A stretch of DNA of 64,000 nt from Asparagopsis taxiformis (lineage: Eukaryota > Rhodophyta > Florideophyceae > Bonnemaisoniales > Bonnemaisoniaceae). The DNA is taken from contig JALQPE010000337.1 in the NCBI GenBank assembly GCA_030407315.1, positions 1 through 64,000 on the forward strand, written 5' to 3'. Under the pieces are notes generated by a model. The model was given only the letters and a program-made list of their open reading frames with translations. It was not told the DNA's origin and searched no databases. Within the stretch, counting starts at the first letter, position 1, and each line of letters opens with the position of its first letter. Both the position numbers and the translations under genes were made by a program. Positions 1-11,494 of the stretch are shown here, piece after piece.

Positions 1-303
1 CATCCAGCGAAAGAAAGTACCGCGTGCCAGTGAACGAACGTGCGCTCCCACCGTATTCCCTGCTTGTGTATGCCGACGGACGTGTATCACGGAGGAATGG
101 GATTCGCGGAGGGTCGTTCTTCGGTGAGGTACGAGCATCCTATCCGGTCCCATCTATCACTGGCGAACTTCCAGGGAAGAAGTTGCTACAGCCCTCCCTT
201 CAATGTCAACTACTGGGAGCGTTTGATATATCTGATGAAATTAGTTCTTAATAGCATTCTATGGCAGGCATCAGGCCGCCTTCAAGTAAACGATGAAAGT
301 TAG
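1..303 (+). pseudogene. F1a oxygenase-like C-terminus, broken fragment
   Basis: The window opens inside the last part of an F1-family gene. Bases 3-82 encode a segment with KYRVP and ALPPYSLLV, which aligns with LYRVP and VPPYSVLV of the copy-2 F1a protein. A one-base shift near 82-86 moves the reading to a frame with DVYHGG and HPIRSHLSL, the equivalent of the distal His and Arg motif (GDVYHH..IRSH) in the intact paralogues. The frame continues to a stop at 301-303. The YRVP match suggests F1a rather than F1b, which also fits its place in the order. The N-terminal part is outside the window. Confidence 0.75.
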
Positions 304-539
304 GCTAGTACATGACGTTTGCGTATGTAGACGGTCGAGAGATATACAATACTCACTTTAATATGAGAAGGGGAGGAAACTATGTGGGCACTACTAGAAT
401 AGAACAGGTAATATCGCAGTCGTCTTTGGTTACAACATTGAGGTGTGAGGAGGCTTACAGTGATTGAGTTTCGCTGGGGTGCTGACAGCAAAGTCAAGTG
501 GAGATAGCCTTTGACTTGCCTGTAATGATTTTGATTTCT

Positions 540-735
540 TACAGCAAAGTCATCGTAACGATGACTTTGCTGTAGAAATCAAATCATTACAGCGGCCACA
601 AGTATTTTTTACCGGGTAAAAAATTCTTGCTGATTTTTTTACCCGGTAAAATTTTCTCACCACTGTAATCAACAAACCTTTCCTTACAGCAAGTCATCGT
701 AACGATGACTTTGCTGTAAGCATCCCGGGTAAACG
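540..735. repeat. Palindrome array, copy 1, between F1a and F1b (first part)
   Basis: Two odd-centred palindromes alternate here. One has arms ACAGCAAAGTCATCGT and ACGATGACTTTGCTGT around a single central base (541-574, with a variant at 687-718). The other has arms TTTTTACC and GGTAAAAA around a central C or G (about 607-622 and 638-655), flanked by CAGCGGCCAC-type sequence. The second shares the core TACCSGGTA with the arrays of copy 2. No coding role is seen. Confidence 0.85.
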
Positions 736-1290
736 CTTCGGCTGTAAGCGTTGGGAGTTTCGTCCGTCTCCCACCCTGGAAGGGTGAAGGGAAGTTGGGT
801 GGAGCCGAACATCGTACAACGATGTTTGGACGACTGTTGACGGCTCTGGGGGTCCTCTGCGTCGTGCAAGCCTGGTTTGCGCTGGCTGCACTACCTGGTA
901 TTGAACGGTTCTGTGCGCAAAGTTTACTCATGAAGGAGTTAGGGTGTTGTGTACCACACCAACCATAGTTACTAACATTTGCAGTGTACTCTAGTGATGT
1001 ATTATTATTCTAGTTTCTAGCTATACAATGATAATTAAGTAAGTCAGATGTGCACAGAGCATGGTCTAAGCCTAGCACGGTAGAGAAAGATGGAAAGAAA
1101 GATTGAAGGGTAGGCATGCAGAGGTATGAAGGCAGCAGTATGTGTAGACTATGGCAGTGGTAAGAAATATTTCATGCACCAAAGGGTGGGTAGAGTGACA
1201 TTAGAGAGGTGGTGTGTAGGGGGAAGGTAGGTGGAGATGATTGAAGGAGGACAACAGAAACGAGAGCGAGGGTTGAGACCAACGGCTTAC
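736..1290. other. Intergenic, no gene seen
   Basis: No convincing coding sequence or known repeat. Short open frames here do not resemble any protein I recognise. The stretch lies between two blocks of the copy-1 palindrome array. Confidence 0.5.
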
Positions 1291-1314
1291 AGATGGAGCA
1301 GTTTACCAGGGATG

Positions 1315-1595
1315 CTTACAGCAAGTCATCGTTAACGATGACTTTTGCTGTAAGGAAAGGTTTCATTACAGTGGCCATGATTTCTTTACCCGTAAAAAAA
1401 ATTCCTGGCCGCTGTAATGAAAACGTTTCTTACAGCAAAGTCATCGTAACGATGACTTTGCTGTCAGGAAACAAACATTACAGTGGCCCTGATTTCTTTA
1501 CCCGGTAAAAAAATTCCTGGCCTCTGTAATGAAACGTTTCCTTACAGCAAAGTCATCGTAACGATGCTGCTGTGTAAGGATCCTTGGTAAACTGC
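1315..1595. repeat. Palindrome array, copy 1, between F1a and F1b (second part)
   Basis: Three more copies of the AGTCATCGT/ACGATGACT palindrome (about 1318-1352, 1434-1465 and a degraded one at 1542-1575) alternate with TTTACCCGGTAAA palindromes (a damaged one near 1386, an intact one near 1497). Units are spaced roughly 110 bp apart, as in the arrays of copy 2. Confidence 0.85.
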
Positions 1596-1808
1596 CTGAG
1601 CTGTATTGTTCGTACACGAAAGTGATGTGGAAAGTTCGGATTGGTCAACCGCTGAATATCATTACCAGGGGTGTATAATAATAGGAATATGTCAGATCTC
1701 TAAGTTTCGCCTATCTTACTCAGCTACGCAGCAAAACAGCTTGTCGTTCAGATCTTCTTCTCTCTTTCTCAATCTTTCACTCTTCGTTTGTCATCACTCA
1801 CCAAAGCA
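1596..1808. other. Upstream region of F1b pseudogene
   Basis: Non-coding stretch between the array and the probable ATG at 1809. It ends with a pyrimidine-rich tract (TTCTTCTCTCTTTCTC, near 1754-1770), and a pyrimidine-rich leader also precedes the copy-2 F1b start at 37294. No clear TATA element was identified. Confidence 0.4.
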
Positions 1809-4800
1809 ATGGCTCAACAATCCCCCAACGCTTTCGAACCGCCAGGTCGCTCTGCCAGCCGCCGTGCAACGATTCTCCCACTCCTTCTCCCTCTCCTTCT
1901 CCCTCTCCTTCTCCTTCTCTGGCCCCCCTGTCCCCCATGGACGTTGCGAAGCTGCTGCAAAGCGCTGACCCAGCTCAGCCCGGCACCTAAGCCCGTCCCC
2001 TCCCCCCCTTCCGCTTCCGATCCCGCGGTGTTGTCCCCGACAATCGACGCTGTGGCGTTTCCTCCAACTCCGCTTCCGGCTCAATCTGCTGCCGAAGCGG
2101 CGCCAGCCGTCGGGGATCTGGTGCTCCTCTGCCCAGCTCGCCTGCTCCGGAACATGATCATCGCGTCCGGCAGCGACTTGGCAGAGAATGCGGAGAAGTT
2201 CGATGATCCCACGCTCGTGACATCGTACCGACAAGCCTCTCCGAAGCACCAGCTGGCCTACCCTGGCACAGTGCCCATCCCGGTGGATGTGGACTACGAC
2301 ATAAGTCCGGAGAGCTGCCGAAACATTCCAGTCTCATTTCCCCCCTGGATGTTTCTCCTCCGGCAGTCGTGTCCAGGGTGGTCAGGCCGCATCGCGTTGA
2401 TGAGTTGGAAGAAAACGTTTCTCACTCAGAGGATTTTCCGTGATTGCTTCACGCGTGTCCGTCTGCGAGGTGATTGATTCCAATGCAAAAGTACACTGCA
2501 ATATGTCGATGGATCTCACCGAGTGACCGCGTTGAAGGCCATTCTCGAGTCGGCTGGACCTGCTCCTGCGAAGGACAGTCCCAGAGGTGGGAGGAGTTTG
2601 TCAAGTCTGACATCTACCGTCGCTTTGGAACTATTCAGTCGACTTTCTCCTCCCACCGACTCGGCTTGGCCGGGAATGTCTTCTGCTCCGAAGAAGTACT
2701 CCCCTTTCACGGCTGATGAACTTCCACACCCACAATGTCAGCGAAGTAACAGTTGCTGACAATGTGTGCTCTGTGTATGGAGTTCATCAATTCACCGCCT
2801 GGGAAAGAAGAAGATCGAGCCGACCGTTCATAAATAAAGAACGGAAAGCGCTGAGCTGGATTCGTCCGAGACAGCTCATGCGGCTACGTCTCGATCGCGC
2901 GAGGGTTCAAGACCATTGAAAGCCCTGCTTTCAATACTGGTCGAGCCTCCCGAACAGGCCGGAGTTCGTTCAATTTTCTTCCACAGAGGATCTGGCTGGG
3001 TGTACGGTGAACTTGTTGTTCATGGGTCGTTTCAGGAGTGCTCCGGAATGTACAGAATGTTCATCCTGAGATGACGGCGCGCTACACTTGTAGCCGTCGG
3101 TCGGCCGGGCTGAAACCGTACTCGGTGGTACCATTGGCAGGAGATATGGATTGCTGGTTTGTTGGAAATCTTCGGAGTACGTGAAGGAGGTGGCCGAGTA
3201 CTGGACGTGTGGATGTTTGTGAGGATGGTATCTGGATGGGTCAATTCCCAGCCGGGGTGACCCGAGCAAGAGCTTCGACTTCGCTCGCGCGGTTGTCGAA
3301 GTTCTTGCTCAGATGGTCCCCAAGAAGGGGTGCTGGGCAGACTTCCGTCCCAAGGAAGGCCCCCGCCGATGGTTACAGTTTACGAAAATATTTTTCCCCC
3401 GTAAGAAGTCTGTCTTCGGGGAAGGACGCCAGGAAAATGCTCCTGCGCGTCACTGGGTACCGCGACATGCAAATGCGGAACCGCTTTCACGCGATGTACC
3501 CAGACATCCCACATGCTGCGCTCCCAGCCACATGTGGTGATGATGCCCCCTCCCTTCCTCTTCCATTCCTTGCCCATCCCTTCATCCTCCATTCCTTTGC
3601 CCCCCCAACCTCACTGGAATCTTCCAGCAATTCCGAGGTTGCCCCTGTTCCGTCTCTACCCCCTGCCGTGTCTGCATCCTCCCCTGCGGTGACCCCGGTC
3701 AAGCCGACTGCGCGTGGTCCCCAGGATGGCAGCGAACGCTCTGGTCCAGTTTCCCACGCCGGGACTGGTACCTGCCCAACCGTCCCTGTCCAAGCCGCGC
3801 AGGATCAGGTCTCACCGGCTTCGCAGCCTGAGCCTGCGACTCCGGCTGCCGAGCAGCAGCCCCCTGCTGCTCCGGCCCCCACTGTCGAAGCTTCCCGTTC
3901 TGCATCTGCTAGCAGTTTCGGGAAGCTCCAGCGATGACAGCTTCGTCCCTTCACCATCCGGTGGGTTGGACAGAGACGGTTGCGAGGATTTTCGACGGAG
4001 GGCCCCTACTCCCGAATGTGGTCGAGGGCAGCAGTGCGAAGGGCGGTGCAGATCCTGACGAAGATGTCATTGAAGTCAGTGATTCTGCACCGCCCGAGTG
4101 GAAACTTCTGGAGAGGAAGTGATGCCCAGAAGGAGTACCCGCCTGCAAGCGAGTCGTTCCGGTCGTGTGGAACGGCGGGTGGTGCTGTGGAGGTCGTCGA
4201 GCTGGAGAGCGCCCCCGAGGATGCGGGTAAAACTCCATCCTCGGGAAGCGTAACTTGGAAGCCGCTTTCTGCGACGCCCGAGCCTTCTACCAAAAAGAGA
4301 AGCTCGGTGAGACTTCATCAAGTCGTCGTCAAAAGAAATCCAAGTCGGCTTCCCGAGGTCGCTCTCGGGAGCCGGTTCTCCAGTTTCGACGACGCCCAGG
4401 AGAATCCCATTCCCGACAGCATCGTCGATGAGGAATGTGGCCGCCGTTCTCCCCAGCGCAATTGCGTCTGGCAGCCGATGAAGTACTATATGGAAAGTAC
4501 GACGGTGGAGACGGTTCGGGCGGAAATGAGGGCGGCAGCATTCCAGGCAGCTGCATCGCCGGGTGCTGAGGATACGGTGGTGGACAGGTACTTTGCGGTG
4601 AAGAAGGCATTGTTGAAAACTTGGGGGTTATTGTTATGGAAGGCCTGTTGGCATCGTCCACTGGCTGGTAATGCGACGCATGAGTTGTTCGGTCACTTCG
4701 CTAGGCAGTTCCCGCTGGTTGAGGAGGTTGAAAAACCCTCCCAGCAGTCTGATTCTAACGATGACGACAGGGAGCCCAGGACGAGCCGCCAGCTTTCGCA

Positions 4801-5464
4801 AAGCCCGGCTTCGATCCTTCGCCGTGGCAGTTCATCCACAACGTGGGTGATGCGAAGGCCGCATCGATGGTGGGTCGTGGGCGCCTCTCTCTGCCGCGGC
4901 GTGAGTTGTGCGACAGTTGGAGGAGGGGAATTTGGAGATGTATAAGAACAGTTGGTGGCAGAGCTTGCTCTTGGTGTTTGTGCGGAGTTCTTGAAGTTGG
5001 GAATGGAGGGTGAGGATCCTGTCTTCTTCCCGAAGACAGGATTGCGGCTGCTTCTTACAGCAGATGGGGCTGCGGACCAGGATGGGCACACGGACTTCAA
5101 GGTAGCGACGAATAGTGTTGGAAGTCCTACCACGTCTCCATCATATTTCATGATGTCGAGCGGAGCCGATGGGTTCTCTATAGTAGTTGCCCCTTATAGT
5201 CATGTATGCCTGGCCAGTCCGGGCGCCGATATGTGGAAGGTTCCCCCTCTCATCTTTTGGGTGCCACCCTATTCCGTATTGGTTGGTCGCGGTGACCTTT
5301 ACCATTACGGGGTCGGCTTCAGCCGAGGAGATCTTCCTGCAGGCGAGAAGTTAGTCTATGGCCTGCCCACGCGCGGCCACATCTACTTGAAGACGGAGAA
5401 GGACGTCCTCACGGACCACATCCACACCGTCGAATATTACAAGTACGATAGGAGCAATAGATAG
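1809..5464 (+). pseudogene. F1b: ParB-like and oxygenase-like protein, frameshifted
   Basis: This is a decayed version of the intact F1b at 37294-40233. The probable start is the ATG at 1809. The ParB-like box is still readable near 2500-2535 as YVDGSHRVTAL, matching YIDGGHRVAAL. A proline/serine/alanine-rich linker follows (about 3540-3930). The segment beginning QENPIPDSIVDEE (about 4398) matches QENPLPDRVVDER of the paralogue. The oxygenase-like end at 4952-5464 keeps HTD, YFMMSSGADGF, VPPYSVLVGRGDLYHYGVGF and the Arg of TRGHIYL. The gene is cut by several stops and frameshifts, near 2477, 2760-3209, 3937-3980 and 4945. A CTCCTTCTCC-type microsatellite lies near 1880-1925. It cannot make the full protein. 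Confidence 0.85.
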
Positions 5465-5930
5465 CATATCAGAAGTATTAAACCTATACTACTGTTCCCT
5501 GCTATAAAGTTCTGTCTTTCTCATCTCAACATTGTTACCTTAGCCCATTTTTCAGTTCTCATCTATACATCTGTCCTTCATCTCATAGTTTAGTGCTACT
5601 CAGCAGATTGCTTGCTACTTTTTAATATTAGTCTACAACGTTATATGATTTTACTAGCTAGGCCGTAGGGGGAGACTAGTTTCAACCCTTGACAACGCGC
5701 AGATTTCGACTACGAGAGCCGTCACTGTGATAAATTATTTGTAGAATTTTCGTCTATCTTCCCACCTACACTAGGCTACCTATATATATACAGGGTATAA
5801 CCTGAACAGGACCACGTGAGGTAAAATACTCCTGAGAGCTGCTCACAGCCGTACAGACCTTTGCTGAGCAATTTACCCGACTTCAAACTTCGCTTCTTAC
5901 CTTTACCAGGATGAGAGAAGGACGAAACTC
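5465..5930. other. Intergenic, no gene seen
   Basis: AT-rich 3' flank of the F1b pseudogene. No coding sequence or known element recognised. It leads into the next palindrome array. Confidence 0.5.
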
Positions 5931-7230
5931 CCTGCTGCTTACAGCCGAAGCCGTTTACCAGGGTTCCTTACAGCAAAGTCATCGTAACGATGACTTTGCT
6001 GTAAGGAACCGTTTCCTTGCAGTGGCCGAAGAATTTTTTACGTAAAAATCAGCAAGAATTTTACCGGTAAAAAATTGTGGCGCTGTGTGTTTTTTCTTAA
6101 AAAGTTCGTTACGATGATTTCATTACAGCGGCACATTTTACCCGGTAAAGAAAATCATGGCGCTGTAATGTTTTTTTTCTTACAGCAAAGTCATCGTAAC
6201 GATGACTTTGCTGTCAGCACCCCCCGCCGGAACTGCCAAAGCTGTAAGCAGTCTGGCTTCACCCTCTCCCCCATTTCTCTACTCCGCCTTCAGCATCCCA
6301 GCCTCTCTGGTGACGACTGACGCCTTTCGTTTCCCCCCTCACGCCCCCTCTCGCAATGAAATACTCGTCTATTACCACGATAGGCTACTCGTACTGCCGC
6401 CTTAATTTTCCTCTACACACACCCTCCCATCCGTCTCTTCCGTACTACGATCTTAGGCTATCCTACCTTACGATTATAGTTGTATAGTGAGTAGCTAGAG
6501 TCCTACTTATTGACGACTATAGTGCACCGGAACCGGCGCCGGTTCCCGCCCGGGCGGGTTGAATATATATTTTATGCCGTGAGGCACAGGTACCATATGG
6601 TCGCTGTGGCTCACGGCACAAGGAGTAGATTTTGCGACCAACAGCCGTCCAAACCATCCTCCCGTGATGTTCCCTACTTCACACTTCGCTTCTCATGTGA
6701 GACAGCAGGGAGTTTCGTCCTTCTCCCATCTTGGTAAAGGTACCTTTACCAAGAAGGGAGAAGGACGAAACTCCCTGCTGCTTACAGCTGAAGCCGTTTA
6801 CCAGGGTTCCTTACAGCAAAGTCATCGTTACGATGACTTTGCTGTAAGAAAACAAATCATTACAGCAGCCACGATTTCTTTACCGGGTAAAAAAATTGTG
6901 GCCGCTGTAATGAAACGTTTTCTTACAGCAAAGTCATCGTAACGATGACTTTGCTGTAAGGAACCGTTTCCTTGCAGTGGCCAAAGAATTTTTTACCGGG
7001 TAAAAAATCAGCAAGAAATTTTACCGGGTAAAAATTGTGGCCGCTGTAATGTTTTGCTTTCTTACAGCAAAGTCATCGTTACGATGACTTTGCTGTAAGA
7101 AAACGTTTCATTACAGCGGCCACAATTTTTTTACCCGTTAAGAAATCATGGCTGCTGTAATGATTTGTTTCTTATACAGCAAAGTCATCGTAACGATGAC
7201 TTTGCTGTCAGCATCCCCGGTAAACGGCCC
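5930..7230. repeat. Palindrome array, copy 1, between F1b and F2
   Basis: The largest array of copy 1. The AGTCATCGT..ACGATGACT palindrome recurs near 5970, 6182, 6812, 6927, 7062 and 7178. Between these lie TTTACCSGGTAAA palindromes near 6135, 6882, 6990 and 7020, with damaged ones near 6035, 6060 and 7135. They are bracketed by CATTACAGCGGCCAC and its complement, so a unit is a palindrome inside a larger inverted repeat. Between about 6240 and 6700 the array is interrupted by other sequence. The position between F1b(+) and F2(-) matches the array at 40560-41455 in copy 2. Confidence 0.85.
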
Positions 7231-7514
7231 GCACTGTAATGGGGTGACTGCTTCTCCTACATCGCTCTGTTACTGGTGTTCTACATGCTGCGTTGCTACA
7301 CAATTTCGCACTCACATCTTTCTAGTTTCTCTCCCTTTCGTATCCATAGGTATAGCAGTTGAAAAGTGGATAGTTTGCACTCCAGGCCGCAGATGCTTCC
7401 TGCAGTCATGTCACGATTGTTGTAGTGTAGTCTATAATATCTAGCGCTCTTGGAAGATGATGCACAGTCTATTGTCTCTGTCAATGCGTGTTTACTCAAA
7501 TCTATCAAAGTAGC

Positions 7515-10500
7515 TCAGTTAGCTGGCCAATATTTTCTACCATAGTCAGCAAATATCTCCTCATCAGCTTCAACGTCTCTGGTCAGAACGACCTTGACAG
7601 CATGGGGATTCTTGATATTCGAAGCAAAGTCCGGTTTGTCTATGGCATCGCCTTGTCGAAACTCGGCTGACTGTGTTCGACTCACCTCGGTCGCTTTCTC
7701 CGTTCCGTCAATGACCCGACAATCATTGAGGTAGCTGGTACAATTATAGACCGCTGGAACGAGCCAGACCTTCCGAACAGGTGCACCCCTCCCTATGTAC
7801 GTGGTTTCCAATTCCATGTTGTAGTCCTGGAACCTCTGTCCTGTGCACCCAATCCTTCCGGGCCGTACATCACTGATCTCTGCGGTTCCGAGTCTCGAAT
7901 CTTCGCATAGAAAATCGTCCCGTTGTACCAGCCAATGACCGTCCCTTCTTCAGTTTCTTCGCCGCGAATACGCCAAACCCACCACCTCTTACCTCCGATT
8001 GCGAAACATAGACACCGTAGAATGCGGCATCAGCAGCCAGAATCGCGTCGGGTCTATGCTCCAAAACGAGTGCATGTCCTCGGCCGGCCACTGGTCCATA
8101 GGCACCCCGCTCAATCTGTGAAGCATAGAACCGTCCTTCTTCATTGACGCAACGAACACAAGCAGATGGTTCGGCAATGCTGTCACAGCAGGTAAACCTT
8201 CTGGTGCATCTGAGATGTGCTTCTGACGAAGCCTTGGAGCTTTTCCTGTGACCGGTACCGACTCGTCCCCAAGAATACTCTCCACCTCACGCTGCAAGAT
8301 CCCCCCATATCGCCCGGCTTTCACCTCACTGACGAAAGCATGCAGTATCCACTCCTGCGATGCATCGTGGCACCTTTTTTTCCTTCTCACACCCAATGAA
8401 CCGACGATACGTACCATCCCTCAACGTCATACACGCTATGGCTGTGCTGTATGTTCCCGAGAAGAAATCCATCACGATATCGTTCTGCTTCGAAAATCGT
8501 TCCAGAAGCTCACGAAGAGTGGTCAACGCCTTCTGCTCATGGCGCAGTCGGTTGTTCTGCCCATCGTATTGAGCTTCACCAGCCGACAACCTCGGAACGT
8601 TGTCAATCGCGTTGGTGAACCCAGGGTGCCTCGATATGTCCGGATTGTGCAACCTGTAATCCACCATATCGTATGCAGCCATACCCTTCCCCCGCTTATA
8701 CGCATGGATAACGAAATCGTGCATATTATGCAGTGTGCACGTTTTCGTCGATGGATTGGACGTAAAGCTGTGTGGTCGGCGAGATAGCACGACTGGAACA
8801 CTGTCCACAATCATCTTGCCAGGCTCGGCATTTCTGATTGCATCCATCCATGCCACGAGTTGGCGCACGCTGGAATAGATTAGAGCATGACCGCCAGGCC
8901 GAAGAACTCGAACTATTTCACACGCAACACTCGCCAACTCTTCCGGCTCCAGAATATCGTACTCCGAGTTTTCTCTGCCGCCTTCCCGCCTCGTGTTGAA
9001 TGGAGGATCAGTGAGCACAAGCTGAACACTGTCCTCCAACACGCCATCTTCCAGGAAACTAATTTTGTCCTCCACCTCTTTGGCTACATCAGTGGCGTCA
9101 CAATTCACAGTGTGAATGTAACGCCCCATCACAGCTTCCAGCTTGGTGACATATTCCGGCTTGGATTCCTTTCCGACGTCAACGAGCGGTGCTTCTGTAG
9201 GCGATACAGTGTCAACCTCCATAGCGTCATCCTCGGCCGCACCTTCTCTTGTTGCTGTTTCGCTAGCAACCGCCGCATTATCGTCCTCTCCACCACCGCG
9301 CTCCAGCCTAGCCTTCTTCCTCTGTGGCTCCAGACTATCCTCTTCTATATCCTCGCTGCCATTGTTTGGCACTGCTGCGGATATTTCCATCTGCGCAGGT
9401 GCACCTTCAAGGATGCCAGGCTCGGGCGTATCCTCAAGACTGTGCAACTCATCCATGGTCAGAGGAAGCTTTTCGTTGCTCTCGGGTTCGCAATAACCAA
9501 GCCTTCAGCCTCCTCTGACCATCCAGGGCATGAGACGTGTTCAACTTGGCTCGCATGAACGAGTTCAATCCGAACTTGTCAGGAGTGTCGAAAAGCAAGG
9601 CTCGAAGTCTCTGCATCAGCTGACCACGCTCGGCGAACACATTCACCTCAGTGACACATTGGCGTATCGACAGCAGGAAGGCGCTTGTCAATGATCGCAG
9701 CCTTGCATCCACAGCCACTGGAAGGTCGGCACAGAACCCGTTTTCACTGTCTACAGTTTTCGGGACAATGGTCAGGTTTTTCCGATGCTCCTCGACCGCG
9801 CAGCCATCAGACCGATTCGGGAGTGACCTGAAGCAAAGGCTCGCAGGATCGAATACCATGAACGGCCAGCACATCGATTCAACATCCTCATACCCCAACA
9901 CTCTTGCCCCGGTATCCCACGCAGCTAACACACGGTCGACAACAAATCCAAGCTGGTTGGCTTGCGCACTGGATGTTGCAATTCCAACCATTCCACCACC
10001 ACCAATGGCCCCGGATGTGGCTCTGGCCCGCCTAGATGGCGCACTGCCCATCTCCTTACTGCGAATAGCCAAGATACACTGGCACATCATAACCATCAGC
10101 CTCCTGAACCGCTTCTGGCTAGCCTGCAAAGAATCTTGCATGTCGGATGTAGCGCCGTCTAGAAAGTACCTGCTCGAAAGCAGTTCGCGGTTCAGTGGAG
10201 AGGACAATTCTCCGCGGGGTGTCTTGCCAAACATTTCGACGGCACGAGAACTAGTCACCCCCACCTGTTTCGGAAACTCAACCATCCTCGGAGAATCACC
10301 CATCTCTGCATTGAGTCCCCATGCATGACAAAACATTTGCCACAGACGCAAATCAATCGCACTCGAATCTTCTGCTCGGTGATACGGCCGAAGCACAGCC
10401 AGGATAGACATGCATGAGCTGTACTGCGGTTTACCACTCAGGCTTGAAGCAATTTGGCCGCTTGGATCGCAGGACTTGATCCAGCCCAACACATCGGCCA

Positions 10501-10981
10501 TCCTCACAGACGAAATATGAGCGTACTTGTCCTTTCCTTTTTGGACCCAGTACTCGTCTCTGAGATCAACGGCGATCATCAGATACTCAACAAACATCAT
10601 GCGCCTTTGCAGGCCTGCAATGTCGTTGGATGTCGTCGCTCTCACACGGTCCAGCACAACAGCAGTACTGCTGTTGGTGTCCGCCACGATAGACTCTTCT
10701 CGCATAGGAATCGTAACGCCAGGAGGAAAGACGCCCTTCTCCATTCCACGTACAATTGCCATGCAGCGGTGCGCTCCATCCAATATCTCCAGAACGCCTT
10801 CTCGAAACCTGCCAGTCACGGGATGAGCTGTGTCATAACCGCTGTTGCGAATGCTCTCCATGAGCGCTTCCACATGACTTGCATCAACATCGCGAATCGA
10901 TACGAATTTGCTGACTTGATTGGGGTCGATGAACACCCATCCGTCGTGCTTTTCACCGTGATTGTGGAACGTTCCTTCCAT
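7515..10981 (-). pseudogene. F2: ParB-like / DNA methyltransferase / SET protein, frameshifted
   Basis: This is the counterpart of the intact F2 at 41602-45111. The ATG is at 10981. The first open stretch, to 9449, has the ParB-like box LDGAHRCMAI and a region ending ALDGQRRLKAW. The second (9456-8326) carries the methyltransferase with DPPFNTRR, LRPGGHAL, EQKAL and DFFSGTYSTAIACM. Further pieces (8417-7989, 8091-7870, 7817-7515) hold the linker and SET domain, with GGGFGVFAA, YLND and EEIFADYG. The reading frame changes near 9450, 8370, 8050, 7960 and 7830. These are small indels with overlapping frames, not introns, because the paralogue reads through in one frame. The methyltransferase core is still open, so a truncated product is conceivable but unlikely. 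Confidence 0.87.
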
Positions 10982-11494
10982 GGCGAACAAAGGTAGAGTT
11001 TTTAAGAAAGGGATAGTTGGTTGCTGCTTGACCAGGGTGGCGCAAAGCAGAAGTTGGTTGTTTAAAACAAAGTGTCAGCGAGTGGTAGCACTTCGGTGGC
11101 TGTTTCCTTTCCACCCCTGTCCGAACCTTTACAAGATAACTACATCGACTGTTAGCTCAATAATCAATGTAATACTAAAGTAATACTCAAAATATTTTTC
11201 CATGCAATTTATTGGGCCCCGTAACATCTCTAAGCGTATCTTTGTAGTCCAATCGTATGCATCCGACATTCACTTCTAGAACGATTATTCACATCAAATT
11301 TTATGCTGCAATCAGTTCATGGCAGACATCATCCACACTGACGTGTCAATTTTGTCAATTGTCCATTCTATTTCTACACCACCTAAACATCTCTTCTGGA
11401 CCTTTCCAATCCTCCTAGTATATACTACTCTTTAGCAGAAGGTAACGGTTAGGCTTTCACTAATACAACAATTCTATCCCATAGCTATCCCAAC
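10982..11494. promoter_or_regulatory. Divergent intergenic region between F2(-) and F3(+)
   Basis: These 513 bp separate two genes read away from each other, so both promoters should lie here. AT-rich tracts occur near 11140-11200. A TATA-like TAGTATATACT lies near 11416-11426, about 70 bp before the F3 ATG. No palindrome of the array type is present. The same divergent arrangement is kept in copy 2. Confidence 0.45.

Noticed and set aside
9449..9456. Programmed frameshift or overlapping genes (stop/start overlap GGATGA) in F2 of copy 1
   Set aside because: The paralogue at 41602-45111 reads through in one frame and the same pseudogene has at least four more frame changes.
7515..10981. Introns in F2 of copy 1
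   Set aside because: The pieces overlap in different frames with no intervening extra sequence or splice-like borders, as expected from indels.
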